This document shows positions 1 to 8,571 of a stretch of 64,000 bases of DNA, in pieces. The position numbers were made by a program, and so were the translations under genes. Under the pieces are notes generated by a model. The model saw only the letters and a list, made by a program, of their open reading frames with translations, did not search any database and had not been told where the DNA came from. How positions within the stretch are numbered: position 1 is the first letter of the stretch; each line of letters opens with the position of its first letter. This stretch comes from Novosphingobium sp. RL4 (GTDB lineage Bacteria > Pseudomonadota > Alphaproteobacteria > Sphingomonadales > Sphingomonadaceae), in the NCBI RefSeq assembly GCF_035658495.1, contig NZ_CP141944.1, forward strand, positions 3,188,001 to 3,252,000. Direction: 5' to 3'.

Positions 1-565
1 CCTCGAACACCAGCGAGGCGACGATGCCGAACGTGGTCAGCACCGCCATCAGCGAGGCGATCAGCAGCAGTCCCAGCACGCCGCGTTCCACGCGGGTGCG
101 CGCGGGATAGCCGGCCCGGATGCGGGTGAAGGCCCAGCCGCCGCCGGCCAGCGCGACGATCGCCACCAGCAGCCCGCCGATCAGCCCGAAGCGGCCATGC
201 GCCTCGCGGACCGGGACGGACAGGCTGTTGGACAGCGGATTGAACGCCACCGCATCGGGATTGTCGGCGATGGTCTTCGCTTCGGCAAGGATCGCCGCGC
301 GGCTCATCGCATCGGCGGGAAGCTGCTGCGCGGCGGGGTCGGCCATGACCGCCCCGTCCACGAGGCCAGGCATGATCGCCTGCCACGCCCCCCAGGCGAC
401 CAGCGCCGGGATGACGATCCACAGGGCGACGTGCCATGCGTGATAGCCGGGCATCGAATGCATCGAGCCCCGGCCGGTATGGAGCAGCCGGGCCCGGCCC
501 CGTGCGGCAAACCAGCCGACGAGACCGAGGCCGAGGACGGCCAGGAGAACTCCGGTGAGAATCAT
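1..565 (-). CDS. pstC: Phosphate ABC transporter permease PstC, N-terminal part (cut by window edge)
   Basis: Reading leftward from an ATG at 565, the frame stays open to the window edge (188 codons) and gives a very hydrophobic protein beginning MILTGVLLAVLGLGLVGW, with further membrane segments (for example VLGLLLIASLMAVLTTFGIVASLVFE near the edge, read in part). This matches the N-terminal region of PstC, an inner-membrane permease of the high-affinity PstSCAB phosphate importer. A purine-rich AAGGG stretch precedes the ATG. It lies 37 bp downstream of pstS on the same strand, so one transcript is likely, with pstA, pstB, phoU and phoB expected beyond the edge. The call rests on hydrophobicity plus neighbour; the conserved permease domain is outside the window. 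Confidence 0.8.
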   Translation of the reverse strand, partial: MILTGVLLAVLGLGLVGWFAARGRARLLHTGRGSMHSMPGYHAWHVALWIVIPALVAWGAWQAIMPGLVDGAVMADPAAQQLPADAMSRAAILAEAKTIADNPDAVAFNPLSNSLSVPVREAHGRFGLIGGLLVAIVALAGGGWAFTRIRAGYPARTRVERGVLGLLLIASLMAVLTTFGIVASLVFE

Positions 566-602
566 GAATGGCCGCCCTTCGCGTCCCAGTCGTCCAAGGT
601 GA

Positions 603-1646
603 TTACTTCAGTTCGGCCGGGTCGAGCACGGTCATCTTGGCGGCGATCTCGGCGCTCTTGCGGCGCACGTCCTCAGGCGCGATCACCATGCCCTTGGCCT
701 TGAGCGAACCGTCGGGGCCCCACGACTTGGCCCATTCGGCCACGTAGCCCTGGAGGTCCTTGATCGGGCCGAGGTGCTGCTTCTTCACGTAGATGTAGAG
801 CGGGCGGGCGCCGGGATAGGTGAAGTCGGAAATGGTGGCGTAGGTCGGCTCGATCCCGGACATGGTGATGCCCTTGATGGTGCCGGTGTTTTCCTCGAGG
901 AACGAGAAGCCGAAGATGCCGATGGCCTTGGGGTTCTGCGAGATCTTCTGGACGATCAGGTTGTCGTTCTCGCCGGCGTCCACATAAGGGCCGTCCTCGC
1001 GGATGTCGTGGCAGATCGCCTCGTACTTGTCCTTGGCGGTTTCCTTGAGCGCGGCGGTCACGGCATCGGTCTTGCAGCCTGCTTCGAGGATCAGTTCCTT
1101 GAGAGCATCGCGCGTGCCCGAAGTCGAAGGCGGGCCATAGACCAGGATCGGCTCGTTCGGGAGCGACGGGTTCACGTCCTTCCAGGTCCTGGCGGTGTTC
1201 GGCTTGCCATAGGGATTGGCGGCCAGCGCCTTGTAGACGTCGGTCGGGGTCAGCTTCATGCCGGGGCCGTTCTTGCCCTCGGCGAAGGCGATGCCGTCAA
1301 GGCCGACCTGGATCTCGACGATCTCGGTCACGCCGTTCTTGCGGCATTCCTCGAATTCCGACTTCTTGATGCGGCGCGAGGCATCCTCGACGTCGGGGTG
1401 CTGGGCGCCGACGCCCGCGCAGAACAGTTTCATGCCGGCGCCGGTGCCGGTCGATTCGACCACCGGGGACTGCGCGCCGGTCTTCGCATACTGTTCGGCA
1501 ATGACGTTGGCGAAAGGCGCCACGGTGGAGGAGCCCACGGCTCGCACGAAATTGCGCGAACCCGCGGTGGAGCCGCCCGAACCGCCACAGGCGCTCAGGG
1601 CCAGCACGGAAACGGCGGCAACAATGATTGTCTTGGTCGGACGCAT
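603..1646 (-). CDS. pstS: Phosphate-binding lipoprotein PstS
   Basis: Periplasmic substrate-binding component of the Pst phosphate transporter, 347 aa from the chosen start. It begins MRPTKTIIVAAVSVLALSACGG, a lipoprotein signal with lipobox LSAC, so it should be lipid-anchored. The mature N-terminus carries VRAVGSSTVAPF, typical of PstS phosphate contacts, and PSTSGTRDAL occurs mid-protein. The ATG at 1646 is preferred over upstream in-frame starts because AAGGGG sits 8 nt before it and the signal peptide begins there. A three-half-site PHO box lies 50-80 bp upstream, so PhoB-dependent induction in phosphate starvation is expected. The next gene, pstC, follows after 37 bp. Confidence 0.93.
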   Translation of the reverse strand: MRPTKTIIVAAVSVLALSACGGSGGSTAGSRNFVRAVGSSTVAPFANVIAEQYAKTGAQSPVVESTGTGAGMKLFCAGVGAQHPDVEDASRRIKKSEFEECRKNGVTEIVEIQVGLDGIAFAEGKNGPGMKLTPTDVYKALAANPYGKPNTARTWKDVNPSLPNEPILVYGPPSTSGTRDALKELILEAGCKTDAVTAALKETAKDKYEAICHDIREDGPYVDAGENDNLIVQKISQNPKAIGIFGFSFLEENTGTIKGITMSGIEPTYATISDFTYPGARPLYIYVKKQHLGPIKDLQGYVAEWAKSWGPDGSLKAKGMVIAPEDVRRKSAEIAAKMTVLDPAELK

Positions 1647-1693
1647 GGATTTGACCCCTTGGGATTTCTTCTGCGACGCCCCTATTGGGATAG

Positions 1694-1723
1694 CATGACA
1701 CTTCCATGACAATGAAGTGACAT
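1694..1723 (-). promoter_or_regulatory. PHO box (PhoB operator) upstream of pstS
   Basis: Read on the minus strand the site shows three half-sites at exact 11-bp steps: ATGTCAC-TTCA-TTGTCAT-GGAA-GTGTCAT. This fits the PhoB consensus CTGTCAT-N4-CTGTCAT well and lies about 50 bp before the pstS start. Binding is inferred from the consensus and from the gene it precedes. Confidence 0.85.
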
Positions 1724-1824
1724 AACTCGGCAAGTCACGCAAATGCTGGGGTTCCAGCGCTTCGAACCGCCACCCGGCCAGGCGCCGCGAACCTGTTCTG
1801 GGCCTCGGCCGGGTCAGCAGGATG

Positions 1825-1927
1825 ACAATCGTGAGACGTCGCGCAGGGAGGCGCCCGGCCGTTCAGCCGCAGGTTCCGGAGTCGCGCTGCGGCCCGGCGC
1901 CTCTCCTGCGCGACGTGTCGGGATTGT
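1825..1927. repeat. Long imperfect inverted repeat (103-bp hairpin)
   Basis: The left arm contains ACAATC then ACGTCGCGCAGG, AGGCGCC, GGCC and CCGCAG; the right arm contains CTGCGG, GGCC, GGCGCCT, CCTGCGCGACGT and GATTGT. These pair in order with only a few mismatches or bulges, enclosing a short central loop. It lies upstream of both PHO boxes, so it should be outside the leaders of pstS and the porin gene. It could be a REP/MITE-like element, a terminator-like insulator or a structured RNA. No second copy was noticed in the window. Confidence 0.7.
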
Positions 1928-2028
1928 TTCCCGCCCGTGTCGATGAGAAACTCGATCATGTCGCCGGTGCGACTCCGGCCGAATCCCGGATCGGGCGCGG
2001 ATACCCGAACGAAGCCCCCGCGCCGATC

Positions 2029-2074
2029 GTCATATTCGTCATATTCGCAGTCACAATCGTCATCAAACTGTCAC
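2029..2074 (+). promoter_or_regulatory. PHO box and GTCA-repeat cluster upstream of the porin gene
   Basis: The core at 2057-2074 reads TCGTCAT-CAAA-CTGTCAC, two half-sites 11 bp apart and close to the PhoB consensus. Three more GTCAT/GTCAC words begin at 2029, 2038 and 2050 (spacings 9, 12 and 9 bp to the next). The core ends 65 bp before the chosen start. PhoB control is inferred. Confidence 0.75.
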
Positions 2075-2139
2075 TGAACGGCAATAGTCGGCCTCGTCGC
2101 GCCCAGCACATCGGTGCAGCGCTCTGGAGAATGCCTGAT

Positions 2140-3606
2140 ATGCGCCTCGTCATGGCCTGCGCGACCGCCGTCGCCATTGTTCTGTCCGCCCCCGGCGCCC
2201 ATGCGCAGGCGATCTCGGCTGAGGAAGCGGAAGTTCTCCGCGCGCAGATCCGCACGATGAAGGCCCAGATGGAGGCGATGGAAGCGCGGCTCAACGCGGC
2301 CTCTCCCGCCGCAGCGACGGCACAAGCCTCCCCCGCCGCAGCCGCGGCACAGGGCACCGCCGCCCAGAGCGCCGCTCCTGCCGCCGCGCCGGCCGGCACG
2401 CCTGCCATTGCCGCCGGCACCGCCGCTCCCGCCACCCGCGCCGGCGACAAGGACGCCACCAGCATCGACTGGAAGGGCAGCCCGCAGTTCGCGCAGGGCG
2501 ACCGCGCATTCAAGGTCAAGGGCCGCATCCAGGCCGACGCCAACTATGTCAGCGCGCCCAGCAGCCTCGACGACAAGGGCCTTGGCTTCAACAACGAGAT
2601 GCGCCGCATCCGACTCGGCGCCGAAGGCGCGCTGGGCGCCGGTTTCGACTACAAGCTGGAACTGGAACTGTCCGACAACGCGGTCGATCTGGTGGATACC
2701 TATGTGGGCTATCACACCGGCCCGTGGCAGATCCGGCTCGGCAACCAGAACTCCTTCCAGTCGCTGGACGAACTGACCGGCGACACCTCTGGCAGCGTGA
2801 TGGAACGCGCCGCCTTCACCGACGCCTTCAACTTCGAACGCCGCCTCGGTCTCGCCTTCCAGTACGGCAAGGGGCCGTGGCTGGCGCAGGCGGGCGTGTT
2901 CACCGACGACATTTCCGCGCTCGCCAACGACAGCGACGGCGAGAACGGCGGCGACGAGAACAACAGCTACGGCCTCGACGGCCGCCTCGTCTTCGCGCCG
3001 AAGATCGGCGATCTCCAGCTCCACTTCGGCGGCTCGGCCCACTGGCGCCGCCTCGGCCGCCTTGCCGAAAGCGACACCCGCTACCGCCAGCGCCCCTTCG
3101 TCCATTCGACCAACACGCGCCTGATCGGCACCCCGGCGATGAACGTCTCGGAGGAGGATCACTACGGCGTGGAATTCGCCGCCATTCGTGGCCGCTGGCA
3201 CGCCGCCGCCGAATATCACGCGCTCACCGCCAACCGCGTCGACGCCTCCACCGTCACCTTCCAGGGCGCCTATGCCGAGACCGGCCTGTTCCTGACCAAG
3301 GGCGATCATCGCGGCTACAAGGAAGGCATCTTCCGCGTCGAGAAGCCTGCCCACCCGGTGGGCGAAGGCGGCATCGGCTCGGTCCTGTTCACGCTGCGCT
3401 ACGACTGGCTCGACCTCAACGACCGTGACATTCGCGGCGGCACCCAGAACGGCTACATCGCCGCGCTGGTGTGGGAGCCGATCCAGAACCTGCGCTTCAA
3501 CGTGAACTATGCGCTGATGGATTATACCGGCGCCAAGGCCCTGCCCTCCGGCAAGACCGACTACGACGCGCAGGTCATCGGCACCCGGTTCGAACTGGAT
3601 TTCTGA
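2140..3606 (+). CDS. OprO/OprP-family phosphate-selective porin
   Basis: Outer-membrane beta-barrel porin of the Porin_O_P family, 488 aa, probably taking up phosphate or polyphosphate when phosphate is scarce. It begins MRLVMACATAVAIVLSAPGAHAQ, a signal peptide cut after AHA. Next come a short coiled coil (EAEVLRAQIRTMKAQMEAME) and an Ala/Pro-rich linker. The barrel starts near SIDWKGSPQF with strands such as FKVKGRIQADANYV and ends in an aromatic residue (FELDF), as barrel proteins do. The ATG at 2140 is preferred because GGAGA lies about 9 nt upstream; the in-frame ATG at 2131 is too close to it. The PHO box and the pst/phoR neighbours support phosphate as substrate; ion selectivity cannot be read from sequence. 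Confidence 0.88.
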   Translation: MRLVMACATAVAIVLSAPGAHAQAISAEEAEVLRAQIRTMKAQMEAMEARLNAASPAAATAQASPAAAAAQGTAAQSAAPAAAPAGTPAIAAGTAAPATRAGDKDATSIDWKGSPQFAQGDRAFKVKGRIQADANYVSAPSSLDDKGLGFNNEMRRIRLGAEGALGAGFDYKLELELSDNAVDLVDTYVGYHTGPWQIRLGNQNSFQSLDELTGDTSGSVMERAAFTDAFNFERRLGLAFQYGKGPWLAQAGVFTDDISALANDSDGENGGDENNSYGLDGRLVFAPKIGDLQLHFGGSAHWRRLGRLAESDTRYRQRPFVHSTNTRLIGTPAMNVSEEDHYGVEFAAIRGRWHAAAEYHALTANRVDASTVTFQGAYAETGLFLTKGDHRGYKEGIFRVEKPAHPVGEGGIGSVLFTLRYDWLDLNDRDIRGGTQNGYIAALVWEPIQNLRFNVNYALMDYTGAKALPSGKTDYDAQVIGTRFELDF

Positions 3607-3615
3607 GGGCGAACA

Positions 3616-3633
3616 GCCTGCCGGGAGGCAGGC
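3616..3633. terminator. Hairpin between convergent porin and phoR genes
   Basis: Perfect 7-bp stem GCCTGCC/GGCAGGC with loop GGGA, 10 bp after the porin stop. No strong T-run follows, so terminator function is tentative. Confidence 0.5.
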
Positions 3634-3653
3634 CCGCCGCCTAGGTTGTATAC

Positions 3654-4652
3654 CTAACCCGCCGCCGCTTCCTTGCGCAGCGGCAGCATCAGCGAGGCGG
3701 TAGTCCCCTGCCCCGGACGGCTGTCGATATCGAAGCGGCCCCGGTGGCGCTCGACGATGTGCTTGACGATCGACAGGCCCAGCCCGGTGCCGCCCACGGC
3801 ACGGCTGCGGCTGGTGTCGGCGCGGTAGAAGCGCTCGGTCACGCGGGGAAGATGCTCCGGCGCGATACCCTCGCCGTGATCGCGCACGGTCACCAGCACC
3901 CAGCCGGTCGCGGTCGCCTCCAGGCTCACGTCCACCGGCCCGCCCGACTTGCCGTACTTCAGCGAATTGTCGATGAGATTGCGCAGGACCTGCGCAAGCT
4001 GGCCGCGATCGCCGGCGACCACCGCCTGCTCGCAGTTGGACTGCACCGCGATCTGCGCGTCGCCGCGCGCCTCACCGGCGATCTCGTTGGCGAGCGACAC
4101 CATCTCCACCCGCTCGGAGGGCACCTCGTGCTTCACCGCCTCGATCCGCGAAAGCGACATGAGGTCCGAGATCAGCGCCTCCATGCGCTGGGCCTCGTGG
4201 CGAATCGTGTCGAGGAAGCGCTTGCGCACGCCTTCGTCGCCGCCCGCCTTGGGGTTGTGCAGGGTTTCGACATAGCCCAGCACGTTGGCCAGCGGCGTGC
4301 GCAGTTCGTGGCTGGCATTGGCGACGAAATCGGCATGGGACTTGGCCACGCTGACCCGTTCGGAAAGATCGTAGAGGCTGACCAGCCGGTCCGTCGCCGA
4401 GACCACCCGGCAATCGACTTCCCAGACGCTGCCGCCGGTGGACAGCCCGCTGACGCGGGCGGTGCCGCCCTCATCGCTGAGGATCGCCGCCACGGCGCGC
4501 GGCTCGCGGATGGCGATGCGGACGTCCTGCCCCACGATATGCGCGCCCAGCAGGGCACGCGCAGCGCTGTTGGCGAAACGGACCTGGCCCCGCGAAACCA
4601 TCATCGCGGGTGTCTGGAGGTGTTCGAGGAGGTGTACGCCCTCACCGGCCAT
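3654..4652 (-). CDS. phoR: Phosphate regulon sensor histidine kinase PhoR (apparently without membrane segment)
   Basis: Histidine kinase, 332 aa, expected to phosphorylate PhoB. An N-terminal PAS-like segment (residues ~8-105, with RFANSAARALLG) is followed by the H-box FVANASHELRTPLANVLGYV, which is characteristic of PhoR, then the N-box LRNLIDNSLKYG, DHGEGIAPEHLPRVTERFYR and GGTGLGLSIVKHIVERH of the ATPase domain. An in-frame TAG lies just before the ATG at 4652, so no longer N-terminus is possible without a frameshift. Unlike textbook PhoR there is no hydrophobic N-terminal helix, so it looks cytosolic. It sits next to pst genes. Another PhoR-like kinase cannot be excluded, but context and H-box favour PhoR. 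Confidence 0.85.
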   Translation of the reverse strand: MAGEGVHLLEHLQTPAMMVSRGQVRFANSAARALLGAHIVGQDVRIAIREPRAVAAILSDEGGTARVSGLSTGGSVWEVDCRVVSATDRLVSLYDLSERVSVAKSHADFVANASHELRTPLANVLGYVETLHNPKAGGDEGVRKRFLDTIRHEAQRMEALISDLMSLSRIEAVKHEVPSERVEMVSLANEIAGEARGDAQIAVQSNCEQAVVAGDRGQLAQVLRNLIDNSLKYGKSGGPVDVSLEATATGWVLVTVRDHGEGIAPEHLPRVTERFYRADTSRSRAVGGTGLGLSIVKHIVERHRGRFDIDSRPGQGTTASLMLPLRKEAAAG

Positions 4653-5076
4653 GATCTATTCGCCTTCCGTCCTTCTGCGCGCCGTTCCGATCGGCGCCGA
4701 TCCTTCTCCATGCCCGCGCCGGACGACAGGACAAAGACGCCCGGGCAACGAACTTGCGGAAAATCCTGCCGTGAGCCGGTGCTAAATACGTATACGGGCA
4801 CTTGTTGCGTTCAATCCGTGCAAACGTGGTTGAGGTTTGCCGCGCTCTCGCCTAGCACTTCGCACGCAGTCCATGTTATGCTGCAACCGCGAAGACCAGA
4901 CGTCCTGCCTGATACCCCGATCGTGACATCCTGCCACTTCCAGGATCGACTCTATCCCATGGCCGACCCTTTCTCCTCGTGTTGCATATGACTGGATTGT
5001 TGGAGGAGGAGCCCGTCGATCCCCGGCGGAAAATGACCATATAGGTGGATAACCCCCAGAAGGTGGACTGCGCCCA
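4653..5076. other. Divergent intergenic region phoR/zwf
   Basis: 424 bp with no supported gene; open frames here are short or antisense to zwf. I found no convincing PHO box and no clear HexR-like site. It should hold the promoters of phoR (leftward) and zwf (rightward). Confidence 0.6.
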
Positions 5077-6534
5077 GTGACCAATTCCATATCGGCCCCA
5101 TTCACGTCAGATCGTCTGCTCCTGTTCGGCGCCACCGGCGACCTTTCGCGCCGCATGCTCCTTCCCTCGCTCTGCGCCCTCGATGCCGAAGGCCTGCTCG
5201 ACCCCAAGGTCGAGATCATCGGCACGGCCCGTTCCGACCATGACGACGCCGAGTTCCGCAATTTCGCGCGGGCCTCGCTCGAACAGTTCCTGCCCGCCGA
5301 CCGGCGCGGCGGCATGGCGCGGTTCCTCAACCGCCTGTCGTACCAGACGCTCGACGCCAACCAGATGGAAGGCTTCAATGCACTGGCGGCCAAGGTCGGA
5401 CAGCCGCAGGACGGTCTCTCGATCTTCCTGTCCACCGCGCCCAGCCTGTTCGAGCCGACCATTCGCGGCCTGCAGGCCAGCGGCCTTGCCGGGGACAATG
5501 TGCGCATCGGGCTGGAAAAGCCGCTCGGCATCGATCTTGCCTCCAGCAAGGTCATCAACGACGCTGTGGCCCGCGCCTTCCCGGAAGACCGCATCTTCCG
5601 CATCGACCACTATCTGGGCAAGGAAACCGTCCAGAACCTGCTGGCGCTGCGCTTCGCCAACCTGATGTTCGAACCGCTGTGGAACGCGGCGCATATCGAT
5701 CATGTGCAGATCACCGTGGCCGAAACCGTGGGCCTCGAATCGCGCGTGGCTTATTACGACGATTCGGGCGCGCTGCGGGACATGGTGCAGAACCACATGC
5801 TCCAGCTGCTCGCGCTCGTCGCCATGGAGCCGCCGGTCAGCTATGACGCCACCAGCGTGCGGGACGAAAAGGTGAAGATCCTGCGCTCCTTGCGCAAGGT
5901 CGCCGCCAACGAAACCGTCACCGGCCAGTACCGCGCCGGCGCCATCGGCGGCCAGGCCGTGCCCGGTTACGACGACGAACTGGGCAAGGATTCGAACACC
6001 GAGACTTTCGTCGCGATCAAGGCGCATATCGACAACTGGCGCTGGCAGGGCGTGCCCTTCTATCTGCGCACCGGCAAGCGCCTGCCCAAGCGCACGACCG
6101 AGATCGTCGTCCAGTTCCGCGACGTGCCGCACTCGATCTTCCATGGCAGGGGCGCCCGCACGGTGCCCAACCGCCTCGTCATCGGCATCCAGCCGAGCGA
6201 GAACATCACGCTTTCGCTCATGGCCAAGGTGCCGGGCCTCGATCGCAACGGCTTCGGCCTGCGCTCGATCCCGCTCGCCATCACCATGCCCGACGCATTC
6301 GCCGGCCCGCAGCGCCGCATCGCTTACGAGCGCCTGCTGCTGGACCTGATCGAGGGTGAGCAGACGCTGTTCGTCCGCCGGGACGAAGTGGAAGCCCAGT
6401 GGGACTGGATCGACGCCATCCGCGCCGAGTGGGAGGAACAGGCCCAGGAGCCCAAGACCTACACTGCCGGAAGCTGGGGCCCCTCCGCCGCCATCGCCCT
6501 CGCCGAGCGCGACGGCGTCACGTGGCATGAGTGA
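5077..6534 (+). CDS. zwf: Glucose-6-phosphate 1-dehydrogenase
   Basis: Oxidises glucose 6-phosphate to 6-phosphogluconolactone with NAD(P), the first step into the Entner-Doudoroff route; 485 aa, normal length. The Rossmann motif is LFGATGDLSRR near the N-terminus. The substrate/active-site signature RIDHYLGKE and the following VQNLLALRFAN are intact, and EKPLG is present. Translation starts at a GTG, with AAGGTGG about 10 nt upstream. edd follows after 222 bp with its own leader, so zwf may be transcribed separately. No 6-phosphogluconolactonase gene is adjacent. Confidence 0.95.
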   Translation: MTNSISAPFTSDRLLLFGATGDLSRRMLLPSLCALDAEGLLDPKVEIIGTARSDHDDAEFRNFARASLEQFLPADRRGGMARFLNRLSYQTLDANQMEGFNALAAKVGQPQDGLSIFLSTAPSLFEPTIRGLQASGLAGDNVRIGLEKPLGIDLASSKVINDAVARAFPEDRIFRIDHYLGKETVQNLLALRFANLMFEPLWNAAHIDHVQITVAETVGLESRVAYYDDSGALRDMVQNHMLQLLALVAMEPPVSYDATSVRDEKVKILRSLRKVAANETVTGQYRAGAIGGQAVPGYDDELGKDSNTETFVAIKAHIDNWRWQGVPFYLRTGKRLPKRTTEIVVQFRDVPHSIFHGRGARTVPNRLVIGIQPSENITLSLMAKVPGLDRNGFGLRSIPLAITMPDAFAGPQRRIAYERLLLDLIEGEQTLFVRRDEVEAQWDWIDAIRAEWEEQAQEPKTYTAGSWGPSAAIALAERDGVTWHE

Positions 6535-6648
6535 CCGGGCCAGAGTAAAAAGGCCAGGGCGGGCATGACCTCGCAGCGCACCCTATATGCCAGGGTGCGC
6601 GCGTCGTCCCGCGCCCCCGTTCCCCCGCAAACCGGTGGAAGATAGATG

Positions 6649-6663
6649 TTGACACCGGTTACC
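6649..6663. promoter_or_regulatory. Candidate LacI-type operator upstream of edd
   Basis: The sequence TTGACACCGGTTACC contains an imperfect palindrome centred on CCGG (TGACACC/GGTTACC, 10 of 14 symmetric positions), the size and CG-centred form used by LacI/GalR repressors. A second ACCGGT lies about 22 bp upstream. It begins about 108 bp before the edd start. No LacI-family gene is in the window, so the regulator is unknown. Confidence 0.35.
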
Positions 6664-6756
6664 TAAATGCCTTCAAGCCTTCGCTCGGGAGATCCTGTTG
6701 CGGCGGCTTCGGGAGGCTGAGACAAAAAGACAGACGGAAAGTGCAGGAGTAACCCC

Positions 6757-8571
6757 ATGAGCAATCTCAGCCCGGTGGTCGCCCGCGTGACTGATCGCAT
6801 TATCGAGCGGTCGAAGCCCAGCCGCGAACGCTATCTCGCCATGATCGAACGCGAAGCCGGCCGTCATTCGGACCGTTCGTTCCTTTCGTGCTCCAACCTC
6901 GCGCATGGTTTTGCGGCCAGCGGCGAAGACAAGCCCGCCATCGCCACCGGCAAGGCGATCAACGTCGGCATCGTCACCGCTTACAACGACATGCTCTCGG
7001 CCCATCAGCCCTATGGCCGCTATCCCGAGCAGATGAAGCTCTACGCCCGCGAAGTAGGCGCTACGGCACAGGTCGCAGGCGGCGTGCCCGCCATGTGCGA
7101 CGGCGTGACCCAGGGCTTCGACGGCATGGAACTCTCGCTGTTCAGCCGCGACACCATCGCCCTCTCCACCGCCGTCTCGCTGAGCCATGCGATGTATGAC
7201 GGCATGACCCTCCTGGGCATCTGCGACAAGATCGTGCCGGGCCTGGTCATGGGCGCGCTGCGCTTCGGCCATCTTCCGGCGGTGTTCATCCCCTCCGGCC
7301 CGATGCCCAGCGGCATCTCCAACAAGGAGAAGCAGAAGGTCCGCCAGCTCTATGCAGAGGGCAAGGTCGGCCGTGAGGAACTGCTGGCCAGCGAAAGCGC
7401 CTCCTATCACTCGGCGGGCACCTGCACGTTCTACGGCACCGCCAACTCCAACCAGATGATGATGGAGATGATGGGTCTGCACATGCCCGGCGCCGCCTTC
7501 GTGCCGCCCGGCACCTCGCTGCGTCAGGCCGTGACCCGCGCCGCCGTCCACCGCGTGACCGAGATGACCCGCAAGGGCGACGATTTCCGCCCGATGGGCC
7601 ACGTCGTGGACGAGAAGGCGATCGTCAACGCCATCGTCGGACTGCTCGCCACCGGCGGATCGACCAACCACGCGATCCACCTGCCCGCCATGGCCCGCTG
7701 CGCCGGCATCCACATCGACTGGCAGGACTTCGACGAACTGTCAGGCGCGGTGCCGCTCATCACCCGCGTCTATCCCAACGGTTCGGGCGACGTGAACCAC
7801 TTCCACGCCGCCGGCGGCATGGGCTGGGTGGTGCGCGAGCTGCTCGATGCAGGGCTGGCCCATGAGGACATCCTCACCGTCTCCAGCGGCGGCATGCGCG
7901 CCTATGCCACTGAGCCCACGCTCGACGATGGCGAACTCAAGTGGAAGCCCGCGCCTGCCGTCAGCGGCGATGACGCCATGCTGAGCACGGTGGCCAAGCC
8001 CTTCCTGCCCGACGGCGGCATGCGCCTCGTTTCCGGCAACGTGGGCCGCGCCACCTTCAAGACCAGCGCGGTCGATCAGGAGCGCTGGACCATCGAGGCG
8101 CCGTGCCGCGTGTTCGAGACGCAGGAAGCCGTCATCAACGCCTTCAAGGCGGGTGAGTTGGACCGCGACGTGGTGGTGGTCGTGCGCCATCAGGGCCCGC
8201 GCGCCAACGGCATGCCCGAACTGCACAAGCTGACCCCGCCGCTCGGCGTGCTGCAGGATCGCGGCTTCAAGGTGGCGTTGGTCACTGACGGGCGCATGTC
8301 GGGCGCTTCGGGCAAGGTTCCCGCCGCGATCCACGTCACCCCGGAAGCGCTGGCCGACGGCCCGATCGCCTATCTGCAGGACGGCGATATCGTGCGCCTC
8401 TCGGCGGAAGACGGCACGCTTTCCACCACGGCGGACCTTTCCGGTCGCTCGCCCGCCCCGCTGCCCGCGCCTGCCGAAGGCATGGGCCGCGAACTCTTCG
8501 CGATGTTCCGCATGAATGCGGGCGGCGCCGAACAGGGCGGCTCCTCGATGCTGGAGGTCGCGGGACTGTGA
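6757..8571 (+). CDS. edd: 6-Phosphogluconate dehydratase
   Basis: Entner-Doudoroff enzyme converting 6-phosphogluconate to 2-keto-3-deoxy-6-phosphogluconate (KDPG); 604 aa, full length for the IlvD/Edd family. Cysteines expected to hold the Fe-S cluster are in [18 protein letters not shown] and [37 protein letters not shown] is a family signature near the C-terminus. A GCAGGAG ribosome site precedes the ATG. The stop overlaps the glk GTG start by 4 bp, which implies translational coupling. It heads the tightly packed edd-glk-eda-PEPC-like block. Confidence 0.95.
   Translation: MSNLSPVVARVTDRIIERSKPSRERYLAMIEREAGRHSDRSFLSCSNLAHGFAASGEDKPAIATGKAINVGIVTAYNDMLSAHQPYGRYPEQMKLYAREVGATAQVAGGVPAMCDGVTQGFDGMELSLFSRDTIALSTAVSLSHAMYDGMTLLGICDKIVPGLVMGALRFGHLPAVFIPSGPMPSGISNKEKQKVRQLYAEGKVGREELLASESASYHSAGTCTFYGTANSNQMMMEMMGLHMPGAAFVPPGTSLRQAVTRAAVHRVTEMTRKGDDFRPMGHVVDEKAIVNAIVGLLATGGSTNHAIHLPAMARCAGIHIDWQDFDELSGAVPLITRVYPNGSGDVNHFHAAGGMGWVVRELLDAGLAHEDILTVSSGGMRAYATEPTLDDGELKWKPAPAVSGDDAMLSTVAKPFLPDGGMRLVSGNVGRATFKTSAVDQERWTIEAPCRVFETQEAVINAFKAGELDRDVVVVVRHQGPRANGMPELHKLTPPLGVLQDRGFKVALVTDGRMSGASGKVPAAIHVTPEALADGPIAYLQDGDIVRLSAEDGTLSTTADLSGRSPAPLPAPAEGMGRELFAMFRMNAGGAEQGGSSMLEVAGL

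Larger units (their letters stand above)
1743..2139. other. Divergent intergenic region between pstS and the porin gene
   Basis: About 400 bp with no convincing gene. The porin frame is open upstream to 1822, but that extension has no ribosome site and would put a non-secretory leader before the signal peptide. The region holds a long imperfect hairpin (1825-1927) and a cluster of GTCA(T/C) motifs (2029-2074) including the porin's PHO box. Confidence 0.7.

Noticed and set aside
1825..1927. Cobalamin or other known riboswitch
   Set aside because: No recognisable B12-box or other riboswitch core; the structure is a simple long stem and lies outside the expected leaders.
1822..2139. Upstream extension of the porin frame
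   Set aside because: Would add 106 residues before an evident signal peptide and would translate through the long hairpin and PHO box.
4653..5076. HexR-type operator before zwf
   Set aside because: I looked for the TGTAGT/TGTTGT-type half-site pair and did not see it.
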